DNA from: Spirochaetaceae bacterium
Lineage (GTDB): Bacteria; Spirochaetota; Spirochaetia; Treponematales; Treponemataceae
Assembly: GCA_017646305.1 (NCBI GenBank)
Contig: JAGCMR010000284.1
Location: 1-5,341, forward strand
Length of the DNA: 5,341 bases
Direction: 5' to 3'
This document shows, one piece after another, positions 4,655 through 5,341 of the stretch. Both the position numbers and the translations under genes were made by a program. Every line of letters starts with the position of its first letter. The first letter of the stretch is position 1. Under the pieces are notes generated by a model that was not told the origin of the DNA, did no database searches, and worked only from the letters and a program-made list of their open reading frames with translations.

Positions 4655-5341
4655 ATGAAGAAGATTATTTCTGCTTTAACTGTGTTGTTGGTTGCTGCCA
4701 GCCTTTTTGCAGGTGGTGGCAAGGACAAGTCTGCCAACGTATTGACTGTTGGTGCTACACCAGAGCCCCACGCTGAAATGCTCAAATTGGTGGTAGATGA
4801 CTTGGCTGCTCAGGGAATTACCCTGAAGGTAATGGAGTTCACAGATTATGTAACTCCTAACGAGGCTTTGGAAAGTGGCCAGATTGATGCTAACTTCTTC
4901 CAGCACTTGCCCTACATGGATTCCTTCAACCAGGAGCGTGGTTATCACTTGGTAAACGCTGGTGGAATTCACATTGAGCCCATGGCCTTGTATTCCAAGA
5001 AGGTAAAGTCCTTGGCAGAGCTTGCTGATGGTGCTACTGTTGCCATTCCCAATGACCCCACCAACGAGGGACGTGCATTGCTCTTGTTACAGTCTGCTGG
5101 TCTCATTAAGCTTGACCCTGCTGCAGGAATCACTGCTACCCCCATCAACATTGTAGAAAACCCTAAGAACCTTAAGTTCACCGAGCTGGAAGCAGCTACT
5201 ATGCCTCGTATCTTGGCTGACGTAGATGCAGCTGTTATCAATGGTAACTACGCAATTCCTGCAGGTCTTATTGCCAGTGTAGACGGCTTGTTTGTAGAGG
5301 GAGCTGATTCCCCCTATGTAAACATTATTGCTGTAAAGGAT
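4655..5341 (+). CDS. metQ: Methionine-binding protein MetQ (NlpA family), 3' truncated, lipobox Cys missing
   Basis: This is the periplasmic substrate-binding protein that delivers methionine to MetNI. 229 codons are visible, and the frame is still open at the window edge; full-length relatives are about 260-270 residues, so roughly 35-40 are missing. The start is ATG 4655, with AGGAG 9 bases upstream. The body is a clear NlpA/MetQ protein, close in wording to T. pallidum Tp32: VGATPEPHAEML (32-43), EFTDYVTPNEALESGQIDAN (61-80), FFQHLPYMDSF (81-91), AIPNDPTNEGRALLLL (130-145), ELEAATMPR (177-185) and INGNYA (195-200). The Arg of NEGRA and Asn of INGNYA fit the family's ligand-binding positions. 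The signal peptide MKKIISALTVLLVAASLFA is followed by GGGKDK. In lipidated relatives a Cys stands at the first of these positions, but here residue 20 is Gly (GGT at 4712-4714), and no Cys occurs anywhere in the visible protein. Cleavage by signal peptidase I after Ala19 would give a soluble periplasmic protein. A separate promoter lies upstream. Confidence 0.95.
   Translation, partial: MKKIISALTVLLVAASLFAGGGKDKSANVLTVGATPEPHAEMLKLVVDDLAAQGITLKVMEFTDYVTPNEALESGQIDANFFQHLPYMDSFNQERGYHLVNAGGIHIEPMALYSKKVKSLAELADGATVAIPNDPTNEGRALLLLQSAGLIKLDPAAGITATPINIVENPKNLKFTELEAATMPRILADVDAAVINGNYAIPAGLIASVDGLFVEGADSPYVNIIAVKD

Noticed and set aside
1..5341. A new defence system, mobile element, CRISPR array or prophage piece
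   Set aside because: No transposase, integrase, direct-repeat array or nuclease/effector motif is visible; all genes except the first fragment have a recognisable housekeeping, transport or peptidase identity.

Overview
The window most likely comes from a spirochaete of the genus Treponema or a close relative, probably a host-associated or gut type with moderate GC. The main evidence is the triosephosphate isomerase, which has Treponema-like signatures (an MRxYxIAGNWKM start, SGAHTGEVS, IDGGLIGGASL). The substrate-binding protein also resembles the T. pallidum methionine-binding protein Tp32 along its visible length. This placement rests on remembered family sequences, not on a search.

Layout, all on the + strand: (1) the 3' end of an unrecognised helix-rich protein (1-324); (2) an AT-rich gene for a surface or periplasmic lipoprotein zinc metallopeptidase of the gluzincin type, resembling the collagenase/flagellinolysin catalytic domain (414-1763); (3) tpiA, triosephosphate isomerase (1833-2582), with its own promoter and a strong intrinsic terminator; (4) a methionine ABC importer cluster: metN ATPase (2719-3810), metI permease (3874-4536) and metQ binding protein (4655 to the window edge, 3' truncated). 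Sigma70-like promoters can be read before the peptidase, tpiA, metN and metQ. There is no tRNA, rRNA, CRISPR array or insertion sequence.

How the genes work together: MetQ captures methionine in the periplasm, MetI forms the membrane channel and MetN hydrolyses ATP. metN and metI probably share the promoter at 2662-2690, while metQ has an additional promoter of its own, which would let the binding protein be made in excess. tpiA is a separate glycolytic unit. The peptidase is compositionally unlike its neighbours (about 27-35% GC in hand-counted lines, against about 48-60% elsewhere) and may be an acquired gene.

The two most notable points are losses of key residues, each one base away from the canonical codon. 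The TIM codon for the catalytic glutamate (AYEPVW) reads GTG (Val166) instead of GAG. The MetQ lipobox cysteine position reads GGT (Gly20) instead of TGT, so this MetQ would not be lipidated. Either these are real functional changes or they are sequence errors; read-level data would decide. The third point of interest is the stand-alone lipoprotein version of a flagellinolysin/collagenase-like peptidase.
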